Shown piece by piece: positions 7,156 to 15,894 of a DNA stretch of 64,000 nt. Each line of letters opens with the position of its first letter. Position 1 is the first letter of the stretch. The notes beneath the pieces are model-generated. The model was not told where the DNA came from. It saw only the letters and a program-made list of their open reading frames with translations, and made no database searches. The DNA comes from Myxococcales bacterium. Lineage in GTDB: Bacteria > Myxococcota_A > Polyangia > Polyangiales > Polyangiaceae. The stretch lies in NCBI GenBank assembly GCA_004193285.1, contig SECP01000010.1, forward strand, positions 119,086 through 183,085, written 5' to 3'. The position numbers and the translations under genes were made by a program.

Positions 7156-8075
7156 TCGTGGTTTGGGGACTACCGGAGGACCCGCCGACCAGCGCCGTGC
7201 TGGCTGCTATCGCTCGCAGGGGTGTGATGGCAACGTTCTTCGATCAGCATCGTCTGTTGCCTGCAACGTACAGCTTTGCATTCGGCTCCCGCGTTAAGGC
7301 GAGCATCGAAGGTTTGGACATGGACGAAGTTGCGTCGGCATATCTCCGTCCGCACCCATATTGTCGTCTCCCGGAGCTCAGCGACCCCAAGGCTCCCAGC
7401 GAGTACCGAACAGAGGACTATCGTTCGCGATTGCGCCGGTTCTCGTCGCTGCTCGTCAGTTGGTTCGATTTGAGCGCGTCGCTCGTGGTGAATCGTCTCG
7501 CGAACGAAGTGTCGAACACATCCAAGCTGTATCAGCAAATCCTGATCGAGGCCGCCGGCTTCAAAGTGCCCGATAGTCTCGCCACGACCGACCCGCTCGC
7601 TGCGCGGGCGTTCGTCGAGAAGCATCAGTCCGTCATCTATAAGTCACTCAGTGGCATTCGAAGTATCGTTCGCCGACTGCCCGCCAGCGAGATGAAGCGC
7701 CTCGAAAACGTTGTCAGCTGTCCCACTCTTTTTCAAGCCCACATACCCGGCATTGACTATCGGGCTCACGTCGTTGGAGACCGAGTTTTTGCGTGCCAGC
7801 TGATGAGCGGTCACGACGACTACCGCTACGATCCTCGCGCGATTGCATGTGCGGCTACCCTGCCGAGCCGCATCAGCGAGCGGTGCGTTCAGCTCGCTCA
7901 CTCGTTGCAGCTCCCGTTGGTGGGGATCGACTTGCGACGCACCGAAGAAGGTGAGTGGTTCTGCTTCGAGGCCAATCCCTCTCCCGGGTTCACGGCGTTC
8001 GATCGAGCCGGAGAGATCTCGGAGGCTGTGGCCGACCTCCTAGTGCACGCGGACAGCCGCGTTGTGCACCCCTGA
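7152..8075 (+). CDS. ATP-grasp ligase of RimK/graspetide-synthetase type
   Basis: 307 residues, GTG start overlapping the previous stop by 4 bp (GTGA). Features in order are an N-terminal domain with SLVVNRLANEVSNTSKLYQQ, then EAAGFKVPDSLATTDP, the strand VIYKSLSG with the ATP-binding Lys, the linker HIPGIDYRAHVVGDRVFACQ, and the core LVGIDLRRTEEGEWFCFEANP with the metal-binding Asp and E-x-N intact. These are hallmarks of the ATP-grasp family that activates carboxylates as acyl phosphates to make amide or ester bonds, including RimK and the microviridin ligases. It is the likely bond-forming enzyme of the operon. The acceptor is unknown; the 30-residue peptide, a protein tail or a small molecule are all possible. 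Confidence 0.75.
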   Translation: MIVVWGLPEDPPTSAVLAAIARRGVMATFFDQHRLLPATYSFAFGSRVKASIEGLDMDEVASAYLRPHPYCRLPELSDPKAPSEYRTEDYRSRLRRFSSLLVSWFDLSASLVVNRLANEVSNTSKLYQQILIEAAGFKVPDSLATTDPLAARAFVEKHQSVIYKSLSGIRSIVRRLPASEMKRLENVVSCPTLFQAHIPGIDYRAHVVGDRVFACQLMSGHDDYRYDPRAIACAATLPSRISERCVQLAHSLQLPLVGIDLRRTEEGEWFCFEANPSPGFTAFDRAGEISEAVADLLVHADSRVVHP

Positions 8076-8139
8076 AAACCTTAGCTATGTCCCTCGACCA
8101 GCGGAACCTGCGTGGTGGCGGCGGTCGTCGCGGGAGAAC

Positions 8140-8326
8140 CAGGTGATTCCGGCACCGAGAATGGCACCAACATTGTGTTTCGGGGCTGCGAGCGCGGCGA
8201 CCCCGGACGCTGCCTGCTGACGCGGGTCTACGAGTTCGTAACGGCGCGTTCCTTCGCCTCTTGAGGCGATAGCTCTCGCCAGCGATGTCGACGATCAGGG
8301 CGCGGCGAAGGAGCCGGCCGATATAG
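8140..8326 (-). mobile_element. IS21-type relic (istB C-terminal fragment and element end)
   Basis: Read on the minus strand, about 8326 to 8249 encodes IGRLLRR, then IVDIAGESYRLK. This matches the C-terminal part of the IstB helper ATPase and also the better preserved fragment at 17751-18044 in this window ([19 protein letters not shown]). The stretch GTGATTCCGGCACCGAGAATG at 8141 resembles GTAATTTCGGCGCCCAGAAT at 17694, at a comparable distance, consistent with the same element end. It is non-functional. It marks the downstream border of the ATP-grasp operon as a former insertion site. Confidence 0.6.
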
Positions 8327-8500
8327 ACGACCGGGATTGTGACGCGATGTCGCTCAGCTGCTGAGTGAACGCTTGCGCCAGCTCAGAGCGCACTCAGGCG
8401 TCCGCGCCCTGCCAGGAGCATTGCGGCAGGGCACCGCGACCGCGCTAGCTCGCGTCGCGAGGACGAGAGTGCGACCGCGGTGGACGCCCGGGCAGCTGCG

Positions 8501-8629
8501 TTACTTCGGCTTTTTCGAGGCGGCGTTGACGGCGCCAGCCTTGTTCGAGGCGTTGCTCTTCTTCTGGTTCTTGACCGCTGCGTCCTGCTTCTTGCTCTTG
8601 TCCTTGGCCTTCGGTGACTTGTCGCCCAT
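8501..8629 (-). CDS. Small lysine-rich protein (42 aa), starts MGDKSPKAKDKSKK
   Basis: A 42-residue basic, low-complexity protein starting MGDKSPKAKDKSKK and ending ASKKPK, with a strong Shine-Dalgarno (GAAGGAG, 4-5 bp before ATG 8629). Proteins with this start are common in myxobacteria and other bacteria, but I know no function. With about one third Lys it is likely disordered and may bind nucleic acid (inference). The frame is open further upstream, but only this ATG has a ribosome binding site. Confidence 0.65.
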   Translation of the reverse strand: MGDKSPKAKDKSKKQDAAVKNQKKSNASNKAGAVNAASKKPK

Positions 8630-8917
8630 GGTGCTCCTTCTTTCGAGTTGCGTGAGCCCGCAGGGTATTCGAAAGCCGGGCTGCCGTCGCGTAGTCTGCT
8701 CGCGAAGGTTAAGAGCGGGGTGGCGGCCGCCCCAAGCGAGGCGGAAATGGCGGCAGCGGGCCGTGGCGCCGGGGTTGACCCTCACCGTCGCTGGGGATCG
8801 GAAACGCCCAGTCGGTCGAACCCAGCACTCGGCCACTTTGGTCCGAGAGCATACCCTTCCGGTGCCAGCGCGCTTTACTCTTAGTTTCCAGCGCACTCCT
8901 AGGAGTACACTTGGGTC

Positions 8918-9205
8918 ATGTCGACCGAACGGCTGCAGCGGGACGGATTCGTGGTCGAGCGGCATGGTGGCGGCACGTCGACGTACTACGTCTACGCAGG
9001 GCACATGCGCCACGTCGAGCTCATGCCCGTCGCCGGCACATTGAGTGTTCCGTACACTCGTCTCGACGATCCCGAGCACGCCGAGGACCTAGTCGAGGCA
9101 CTTTGGACGCTGTCGGTCCCCGGTGTGGTCGACCAGATTCAGGTCTCCTATCGCGAGGGCGATCCGAATGAGACCATGACGGTGCGCACACGCGCGGCTC
9201 AGTGA
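8918..9205 (+). CDS. Hypothetical protein, 95 aa
   Basis: Not recognised. The ATG at 8918 is preceded by TAGGAG at a workable distance. The protein is acidic, without a signal peptide or membrane segment, and pattern-wise beta-strand rich (FVVERHGGGTSTYYVYAGHM, VDQIQVSYREG). It ends just before a strong hairpin shared with the convergent phosphodiesterase gene. The ORF looks real because of its RBS and terminator context. Confidence 0.5.
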   Translation: MSTERLQRDGFVVERHGGGTSTYYVYAGHMRHVELMPVAGTLSVPYTRLDDPEHAEDLVEALWTLSVPGVVDQIQVSYREGDPNETMTVRTRAAQ

Positions 9206-9211
9206 GAACCA

Positions 9212-9250
9212 CACGTCGAAGGCGCCTACGACGAACGGCGCTTCGACGTG
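9212..9250. terminator. Hairpin between convergent genes
   Basis: CACGTCGAAGGCGCC (9212-9226) pairs with GGCGCTTCGACGTG (9237-9250) with one bulged base and a 10-nt loop. It sits in the 64-bp gap between the convergent 95-aa gene and the phosphodiesterase gene, so it can serve both strands. There is no T tract, as is usual in such GC-rich genomes. Confidence 0.55.
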
Positions 9251-9269
9251 CTGTGCCTACGTGGGAGCT

Positions 9270-11039
9270 CTAGTCCGCATGGGCCGAGGTGGTCTTGCGC
9301 GGCTCCCCGCGGAGGTCGAGGAGCAGGTCGGTGATCTTCTGCTGGCGGGGCGCGTCGGCTAGCAGGAGCTTTACCCGATCGCGGATTTGCTCCTTCATGT
9401 AACGAGGGTTCGCGACAATGAGCGGGATCTCCGAGTCTTGGCGTGAGGGGCTCCCGTGCCACGAGCGGTAGGGGCTAGCGAAGTAATAGCGTTCGTCCGG
9501 AATGTCGCGATCACCGTTGTGCGCGATCAGCATGATATCGCCTGCTCGCTCGCCGCGTGGCCCCGCGGCGAGATCTCGCAAGCGCCCTTCCGCCTCGATG
9601 TAGGTGGGGTGGGGGTGCTGCTCCAAGTACGCACCGAGCGGCACCGTCCGCCCGTCGCCGACGTAAACTTCGAACGGCAGATCGTCCTCCGCGTAGGGCT
9701 TGGGCTCTCGAGTGAGAACCAAATCGATCGTGCCCTTCAGGGCAGGTACTAGCTTGCCCTCTCTGTTGTTCTGAAAGATCGCCTCCGCCAGAGGCAGCAC
9801 GTCTTCACGGTATCTGGGCGGCTTCTTCCAGTCACACACGCCCTTGGGCCCTCCGCAGGTGGTGCGGTCAGCCAGGTAAACGAAGGAGGTTGCGCCGCCT
9901 TCGGCGAGAACGGCGTCGAAGCCTTTGTCCTTATCCACTTTCTCGGCGAAGGGGCGCAGCCGGTACCCGGCCTTGTCGATCAAGCGTGCCGGGGAATCCG
10001 GGCCTTCGGTGTAGAGCGCGTGGCTTTCGTCGTGGCGCACCGGCGTGTGACCATGGTCGGACGTGAGCACGACCCAGCGATCGCTGAGCGCGCCTCGTTC
10101 GCGTAGCTTGGCGGCAAGCCTGCCCAGCGCCGGATCGGCGACCTCGTGTAGGTACGCGCGGCGCGCCTCGTCCGGTCCTTCTTCGGCAACGTGCGCGTAC
10201 AAGTCCGTTCCGGTCAAGTACACGGTGAGCACGTCAGGCACCGGATCGTCCTCGTCGTCCAGCGCGTCCACCACCTTGTCGATCACGTCGTCGTCCAGCA
10301 TCGCGAACATGGCACGGTCTGGCTTGTCGTCGTCCTGCAGCGTGGCTGTTTTGGCCGTCTTCTTGGTGATTTTGATCAACCCCTCCTCGAGCGCGCGAGC
10401 CATGACGGTGTTGGTGGCGAACAGCAGTCGGTCCGCGCCGCTGTAGATCTGATGCAGCGCGACCCAGATGGCGATGTTCGGCTCGCGCTGCCGCATGCGC
10501 TCGTAGACGGTTGGCACCTTGACGAGATTGTTGAGGTAGCCGTCCGTGTAGATTTCGATCGTCGGCTTGGAGTCGCTGAACGAAACGGGCGCCGGGGCAC
10601 CGAGCCTGCTCTCCTCACGGATGAAGAACTCGTTTCCGCTTACGCCGTGAACGGCAGGAGGAACTCCGGTCATGGCCGTGGTCCACGCAGCCATCGTGGA
10701 CGAGGGCATCGTCGAAAGCAGTGTGGGGTCGAAGTAAGCGTGAGGAAAGTTCTTGCCCTCGCCGGAGAGCAAATCGGTCAGCTTGGGAAGCTCACCCTTC
10801 TCGAGCATGTCGTAGAGCAGATCGCGGTTTACGCCATCGAAAGCCAGGAACAGGATGGGCGCGTTGTTCGGCGAGCTCTTGGGCGCGTTCTTGTCGCGCT
10901 CACGAATCGTTCTCTCCGTATCAGTCAGCACGAGCTGCGCGGTTTTCGCCGTGGTCATGCAGCCGACCGAGTGAGCAGTGAGCGTCAAGCACGCGAGCGA
11001 AACGAAGCCACGTCGAGCCATCGCCGTGAGACAAGTCAT
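9270..11039 (-). CDS. Alkaline-phosphatase-superfamily phosphodiesterase, probable lipoprotein
   Basis: 589 residues of the type I phosphodiesterase/nucleotide pyrophosphatase family. The metal site is recognisable: APILFLAFDGVNRDLLYDML near residue 60, a Thr/Ser nucleophile region (STMPSSTMAAWTTAMTG), YLTGTDLYAHVAEEGPDE, and the TSDHGHTPV motif with Asp-His ligands, plus a final HGSP. The N-terminus has a hydrophobic segment ending HSVGC, a plausible but not ideal lipobox. Either ATG 11039 or the ATG six codons later could be used. It would hydrolyse phosphodiester or phosphate bonds in the periplasm or at the outer membrane; the substrate is unclear. Family length is normal. Confidence 0.78.
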   Translation of the reverse strand: MTCLTAMARRGFVSLACLTLTAHSVGCMTTAKTAQLVLTDTERTIRERDKNAPKSSPNNAPILFLAFDGVNRDLLYDMLEKGELPKLTDLLSGEGKNFPHAYFDPTLLSTMPSSTMAAWTTAMTGVPPAVHGVSGNEFFIREESRLGAPAPVSFSDSKPTIEIYTDGYLNNLVKVPTVYERMRQREPNIAIWVALHQIYSGADRLLFATNTVMARALEEGLIKITKKTAKTATLQDDDKPDRAMFAMLDDDVIDKVVDALDDEDDPVPDVLTVYLTGTDLYAHVAEEGPDEARRAYLHEVADPALGRLAAKLRERGALSDRWVVLTSDHGHTPVRHDESHALYTEGPDSPARLIDKAGYRLRPFAEKVDKDKGFDAVLAEGGATSFVYLADRTTCGGPKGVCDWKKPPRYREDVLPLAEAIFQNNREGKLVPALKGTIDLVLTREPKPYAEDDLPFEVYVGDGRTVPLGAYLEQHPHPTYIEAEGRLRDLAAGPRGERAGDIMLIAHNGDRDIPDERYYFASPYRSWHGSPSRQDSEIPLIVANPRYMKEQIRDRVKLLLADAPRQQKITDLLLDLRGEPRKTTSAHAD

Positions 11040-11925
11040 TCGCCGGCGGACTTGTACAAATCACGTGCCGAGCGTCAGTCCGCGGAAATACGCCCCAAAG
11101 AGCTCTCAGCGTGGCGAGCGTGCGCGACGCCATCTTCATCGTTCGTGTCAAATCGCATCATCGGCCAACCAGCTGAATTGAATGGCAATTCTGATAACCA
11201 AGGGGCGGACTGACTGCGGCCACAGAGCGGCCACTGCGTCCTAGTCGAAGCCGTGCGCGAGCTGCGTCCTGGCCCCTGCGTTTCGCCTCGATCGCTGGAG
11301 GTCGACGGCCATCGCGAGCACCTCATCCAACGATACGACGCCATCGCGGATCGCCGGAGAGATGCTCTGCGTCGTCATGCTGAACCTGGAGCTCGCTCGG
11401 TCTTGAACCTCCAATTCAATACGCAACAGGCGCATCAGGTCGATGGCGGGTTTGGGTCTTGACGTGGGCGCGCTCTAGCTCTCGCCGCGGCGGCTTATAG
11501 GTCCGGGCGAAGGGAGTGCCCGCGTGAGCTGCGTTGGCGGCGTCCAGCACGTTCGAAGGTTCCGGACTCCAAGCGCTCTCCCGCTGATGAGTACGAGGCT
11601 GGGATGCGCGTACTGTGCAAAGATTCGCGCGATTAATCCAAAGCTTGCGTCTGCAGCATGCGTCTGGCCGCGCCGAGCCCGCGATGCAATCGCCACCCCG
11701 TGAGCCGTGGAACCCGCGCACCCAGACGGCGACCACGAAGTTCGAGACTCCGCGCGAGCCTAGCGAAGGATGGGCGGCGGCTGGGCTCTAAGGGGTAAGG
11801 ACGGACACGGGCGCTCGGCGGCGCGTCTCGTGTGGTCTCGTCGCGGCATCGGTGGCCAAGGCTCGCGTCAACAGCGACCGCGCCGCGGCAGCTATTCATT
11901 CACGAGGATCCGGAAAGAGACGAAC
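11040..11925. other. Intergenic stretch without a convincing gene
   Basis: Nearly 0.9 kb with only short frames of arginine-rich, shadow-like composition. The least unlikely is 11241-11435 on the minus strand (64 codons, with VVSLDEVLAMAVDLQRSRRN), but it has no clear ribosome binding site. The promoter of the secreted tyrosinase should be in the last 200 bp. The segment may be decayed coding sequence. Confidence 0.4.
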
Positions 11926-13689
11926 ATGAAGAGCAGATATGTAGGGCATGCAGGCGGCGTTGCGCTCGTCCTGGCGGTTGGGCTCTGTGCGCCGAGTGCC
12001 TTGGCTCAGTATTATCCGCATCCCTACTTGGAAGCGGAGTGTCCCGATAGCTCCACCGGCAGTTACGTGACCCGACAAACCAGCGTCACCGGTTACTCAG
12101 GCGCCGGTTACCTACGAAGCGCCGGTAACACCACACCGCCCGGATACAACAACACGAGCACCGATCGCGCGACGTACTCCTTCAACGTCAAGGCAGGGGG
12201 CAGCTTCGTGCTCTGGCTGCGCGTCAATACCAACAACAGTGCGTCGGACGACTCGTGGTTCCATCGCGTCGACGGCTCGAGCTGGACGACCATGAGCTCA
12301 GTTCCGGCAGCGAGCGGCTGGCGCTGGGTGGCTGGCACCTCCGCCTATTCGCTAGCGGCGGGAGCCCACACTGTCGAGATCGCCAACCGTGAAGACGGGT
12401 TGAACGTAGATAAGCTTGCAATTCTACCGCAAGGCACGACGCCGACGGCCGGCGCCGCAGCCTACAACTGCCCCACCACCATGTACTTCGAGGCTGAATG
12501 CCGGAAGGGTGCCTTTGCCGGTTACCAGCTGGATAAGACTACGAAAGCTGGCTACTCGGGCTCCGGGTACTTGGAAAGCGCGTCGACGAGCCTCGACGTG
12601 AATACCAGCACGGATGAGGCTACCTACTTCTTCGAAACCGGAGCCGCCGCGTACAACTTCTTTTTCCGGATTCACAACAGCGCCAATGCGTCGCAAGACT
12701 CGTGGTTCTATCGCGTGGACAGCGCCAGCTGGACGGCCATGAACAACACGAGCGGCCTCGGCAGTGGCTTTCGTTGGGTGCAGGGCACTGCTTCGGCGAC
12801 GTTGACTCGCGGCGTGCATACCCTGCGCATCAGAAACCGCGAAAGCGGCTTGAGCATCGACAAGCTCGCGTTCATTCCAACGACGGCTACCGGCCCATCA
12901 GGCACTGCGGCGGGCAACGCAGCCGTCAATTGCGAGCCGTTTCAGACCAGGTCCGACTGGACCTACGGTGTACAAGACGCAGAGTACGAGGCAACTCACC
13001 GTGCCTACATGGCGGCTTACGGACCGCACATGCTCCCTCACCACAACCAATGGCACACTCTCAACGGCGCGGGCGGTCAGAACGGTCTCGGTAGCGGGAC
13101 TGCTTTCCTCGGCTACCACCGAGCGATGATGAACGACTTCCGGCGCTTTGCCCTGGAGACGAACGGCCGGAGTTGGCTACCGATCAGCACGACCGGTGAG
13201 ACGCTCAACATGCTGGGCGATGCCTATGACGCGCTGCAAGCCGCCAATCTGCTCACCGAATATTATCCGCGACAAGCCACGTCCGTCGTCAACGTGGGCA
13301 TCGCCAGCTATCTCACGCTATCGGGAGCGCCTGACGCCAAGTTTGCCAGCACGGTCAGCATCTGTCCGACTGCCATCTACTGCCCGGGCTCGGAGATCGT
13401 TTACGACAACCTCGCTGACTACCCCGATCTCGACAGGCTAGGTCGCGCCATCGGCTTCGAGTACCACCGCTGGTTCCACAGCGCGGTCGGAGGCACCATG
13501 GGCACGAACTATTCACCCGCTGACCCCGTGTTCTACGGTTGGCACGCCTTGATCGACAAAATCGTCGACGCCTGGCTAGCGACGCCGAACGGTGCGGCTT
13601 GGAAAGCCGCGAACCCGAATCACCCCTTTTTGGTCCCGGGCTTCACCAACCACCACGGCTGGGACAACCTGGACCACGTGCCGCAATGA
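11926..13689 (+). CDS. Secreted tyrosinase-family protein with two N-terminal carbohydrate-binding-like domains
   Basis: 587 residues from ATG 11926, which begins a clear signal peptide (cleavage near SALAQ). Two homologous domains follow, about residues 34-165 and 184-320, each starting EAEC and containing GYSGxGYL, resembling CBM6/CBM35-type beta-sandwiches. The C-terminal domain is a type-3 copper oxidase. CuA is HHNQWH (372-377) and FLGYHR (H398); CuB is YHRWFH (H514, H518) and PVFYGWHALID (H540). The HH-x-QWH signature is shared with the cytoplasmic protein at 5660. It probably binds a polysaccharide surface and oxidises phenolics outside the cell, perhaps for melanin, cross-linking or plant material (inference). 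A hairpin follows the stop. Confidence 0.82.
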   Translation: MKSRYVGHAGGVALVLAVGLCAPSALAQYYPHPYLEAECPDSSTGSYVTRQTSVTGYSGAGYLRSAGNTTPPGYNNTSTDRATYSFNVKAGGSFVLWLRVNTNNSASDDSWFHRVDGSSWTTMSSVPAASGWRWVAGTSAYSLAAGAHTVEIANREDGLNVDKLAILPQGTTPTAGAAAYNCPTTMYFEAECRKGAFAGYQLDKTTKAGYSGSGYLESASTSLDVNTSTDEATYFFETGAAAYNFFFRIHNSANASQDSWFYRVDSASWTAMNNTSGLGSGFRWVQGTASATLTRGVHTLRIRNRESGLSIDKLAFIPTTATGPSGTAAGNAAVNCEPFQTRSDWTYGVQDAEYEATHRAYMAAYGPHMLPHHNQWHTLNGAGGQNGLGSGTAFLGYHRAMMNDFRRFALETNGRSWLPISTTGETLNMLGDAYDALQAANLLTEYYPRQATSVVNVGIASYLTLSGAPDAKFASTVSICPTAIYCPGSEIVYDNLADYPDLDRLGRAIGFEYHRWFHSAVGGTMGTNYSPADPVFYGWHALIDKIVDAWLATPNGAAWKAANPNHPFLVPGFTNHHGWDNLDHVPQ

Positions 13690-13705
13690 GCCTCTGACAC
13701 GATTC

Positions 13706-13741
13706 GCGCGGCGAGCCCGTCCAACCAGCGCCTCGCCGCGC
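13706..13741 (+). terminator. Hairpin after the secreted tyrosinase
   Basis: GCGCGGCGAG (13706-13715) and CTCGCCGCGC (13732-13741) form a perfect 10-bp stem with a 16-nt loop, 17 bp after the stop codon. It has no T tract. Confidence 0.5.
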
Positions 13742-13761
13742 CGCGCTGCTAGCGTCCGAAG

Positions 13762-13971
13762 GTGAGCGCGGTCGGGCACGACGGTGGCCACTTCGCGACC
13801 CTCAAGAAAGAGCTCGTGCACCGCGGCGCATTCGAAACGCGTTCGGAAGCGTACGACGCCATCAGTCGCTACATCGAGAACTACTACAACGCGAAGCGGC
13901 GCCACTCCGTCGCCGGAAATCAATCGCCCATCAAGTTCGAGCTGGCGTATTCCGCTCAGCTTGCGGCATAG
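13762..13971 (+). pseudogene. IS3-family transposase (OrfB) C-terminal relic
   Basis: The only similarity is to the end of the IS3/IS150 integrase-type transposase: HFATLKKELVHRGAFETRSE, then AISRYIENYYNAKRRHS and SPIKFE. The catalytic DDE core that should precede it is absent; upstream sequence belongs to the tyrosinase terminator region. The GTG-initiated frame at 13762 is probably not a start. This is a decayed insertion remnant, one of several in 8-19 kb. Confidence 0.75.
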
Positions 13972-14163
13972 TCCACATCAACAATCTGCCCGGAAAATCC
14001 GGGAGACTCCAAGGAAAACGCCCAACCCCTCGTGCTCGGTCGGTTTGACCGGAAACGCGACCGCCTTTAGCGCTCTTTCCATGGCTAGCTCACGTGAGAC
14101 CGCTATCAGCGAGCGTGCAGACACAAGTTGGCGGCTTTTCGCGTTATCGTGGATCATAGGCGC

Positions 14164-15273
14164 ATGCCCGAACGCAGCCAGAGTGAAGCCGCGACCCTCG
14201 ACTCCATAGGACAATCTCTGTCGCGCCAACAGGGCAATAACGTGTTCGTCTGCTACGCACGTGAAGACGGAGAGTGGCGACAACGCCTGCAGGCCCATCT
14301 CGCACCACTCGTGAACAAGGGCGTCGCTACGGTTTGGGACGATACGCGCATCGAGTCGGGTAGCAAATGGGAAAGGGAAATCGCGCGAGCGCTTTCTCGA
14401 GCACGCGTCGCCATCCTGCTCGTGTCGGCCGATTTCCTTGCTTCACCGTTCATCCAAAAACAAGAGCTCCCGTTGCTCTTGGCACGGGCCGAAGGCGGTG
14501 AAATCACAATCATTCCCGTCATCGTCGCGCCTTGTCTGCTGGAGAGTTTTCCTAACCTCAGCAGCCTTCAAGCCGCAAACCCTGTGGAGCGTCCGCTCAC
14601 TTCGCTGCCGCGGGTGGAACAAGAGGAAGTACTCGTGGCTGTAGCCAGGCGCGTCGCAGACGTGATGAAAGCGACTGCAGAGCGGCGAATGCGGGTTCCC
14701 GTAGCGCAGCTGTTGATTGGTGCAGCAGCGGCGCTCGCCAGCGTACTCGTAGCCGATGCGTACCACGGCGTCGGCTTCACGAGCGAGCGAGCGGTAGCGA
14801 CGCGGGTCTTGCCTATCGGTCGCGAAATCGTCCGAGTGGCCGACAACTTGAATACGGCATCAGGCCACTACCTGGCTCACGATCCAGAGAGCTCTGAGGA
14901 ATTTCTGAAGCAGCTCGAGGAGCTCAACTACTACATCGTGAAGTTCAACATGGCGAAAGGGGCCCTCGACAATGAGCGTGCGAGCTTTCTGCATGTCTTG
15001 AATGCGCTCAGCGGCGACGGAGAGCTTCGGGGGCGGTTGGATAAAGTGATTTCCGACTCGTCGAAGTTCGAGCAGCACGGTTACGCCCTCGCCGAGCCGA
15101 GCACTGCGACCTGGGCGGACTTTCACGCACGTCGCAACGAGCTGCTCGAGATCTGGGGCCGCAACAGGATCTCGCTTCACGAGAACATTAAGCAAACTAA
15201 GACCAGCCTCGATCAGCTTGATGCCGTGCTACTCCGGCGAGCGTCCTCCCGACCGCTGTCCTGCGCGGACTGA
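14164..15273 (+). CDS. TIR-domain protein with membrane anchor
   Basis: 369 residues. A TIR domain spans about 24-150: it starts NVFVCYAREDGEWRQRL, has the BB-loop-like WDDTRIESGSKWEREI, then AILLVSADFLASPFIQKQE with Glu101 at the position of the catalytic Glu of NAD-cleaving TIR enzymes. A transmembrane segment follows (about 179-200, LLIGAAAALASVLVA), then a roughly 165-residue mainly helical region of unknown type, probably periplasmic. The ATG at 14164 is used; an upstream TTG would add 12 residues. Ten bp downstream lies a second single-pass membrane protein. TIR NADases are common effectors of phage defence, so a defence role is plausible but unproven. Confidence 0.75.
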   Translation: MPERSQSEAATLDSIGQSLSRQQGNNVFVCYAREDGEWRQRLQAHLAPLVNKGVATVWDDTRIESGSKWEREIARALSRARVAILLVSADFLASPFIQKQELPLLLARAEGGEITIIPVIVAPCLLESFPNLSSLQAANPVERPLTSLPRVEQEEVLVAVARRVADVMKATAERRMRVPVAQLLIGAAAALASVLVADAYHGVGFTSERAVATRVLPIGREIVRVADNLNTASGHYLAHDPESSEEFLKQLEELNYYIVKFNMAKGALDNERASFLHVLNALSGDGELRGRLDKVISDSSKFEQHGYALAEPSTATWADFHARRNELLEIWGRNRISLHENIKQTKTSLDQLDAVLLRRASSRPLSCAD

Positions 15274-15282
15274 TCGTAGATC

Positions 15283-15870
15283 ATGAGCTCATCCGTCCGT
15301 CGAGTCCTCGTTCGATACTTGGGTCCCGCTGCGATCGGCTTGGTTGTTGGCTTGATTGCGCATTGGGGCTACCGCTCACGACAGTTGGACTCTGTCGCCG
15401 CGCCTGCGGTGCGCGAAGCAGGCGAGCTGCTCACTCGCTACGGCCAGAGCCTTGAGGCATTTGCCTTGCGAGCGAGGGAATTCATGGACACCCCCTTGAA
15501 GCCACGAGTCAACCCCGAACTCATGCTGCAGCCATTGAGCGACGCGGTCAAGAATATGAATCGGGGCTACGTGGATCTAGAGAAACGGCGCTCCGCACTC
15601 ATGCTGGATCTTCACGCCGCCGGGAACGACAAACTCGCCTGCAAGCTTGCCGACACGGAGCGATTTCAGTGGGATGACATGCGCACCAAGCTGAACCGAC
15701 TTGGCCTGAATTTGACGATTCTGCAATATGCGCCCGAGAGCGCGAAAGCCATCGCTTCCGTGCAAGAGGATCAGCGTCACGGCTGGCCGGAGTTGTGCGC
15801 AACCCTCGTTACGGGGGCTCGGCAGTTCGGAGACAAGGAGATCAACGTCGACTGCGGCGCTCCCCCCTAA
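15283..15870 (+). CDS. Single-pass membrane protein paired with the TIR protein
   Basis: 195 residues: a short basic N-terminus, one membrane helix (about 13-29, LGPAAIGLVVGLIAHWGY), then a mostly helical soluble domain. Its layout resembles the post-membrane part of the TIR protein 10 bp upstream, with an acidic/hydrophobic helical pattern and several Cys near the end (CKLADT, LCATL, DCGAPP). No known family recognised. Close spacing implies one transcript; it may be the partner, sensor or inhibitor of the TIR protein. Confidence 0.6.
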   Translation: MSSSVRRVLVRYLGPAAIGLVVGLIAHWGYRSRQLDSVAAPAVREAGELLTRYGQSLEAFALRAREFMDTPLKPRVNPELMLQPLSDAVKNMNRGYVDLEKRRSALMLDLHAAGNDKLACKLADTERFQWDDMRTKLNRLGLNLTILQYAPESAKAIASVQEDQRHGWPELCATLVTGARQFGDKEINVDCGAPP

Positions 15871-15894
15871 CTTGCGGCTCAGGCCGCGCTGCGC

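Noticed and set aside
5601..8075. Calling the operon a graspetide cluster outright
   Set aside because: The ligase resembles RimK/MvdD enzymes, but the mini-ORF lacks the Thr/Ser plus Asp/Glu core repeats of known graspetide precursors, so I report only a candidate.
11241..11435. Small minus-strand ORF in the 11.0-11.9 kb gap
   Set aside because: No ribosome binding site and no recognisable family; kept only as a note on the gap.
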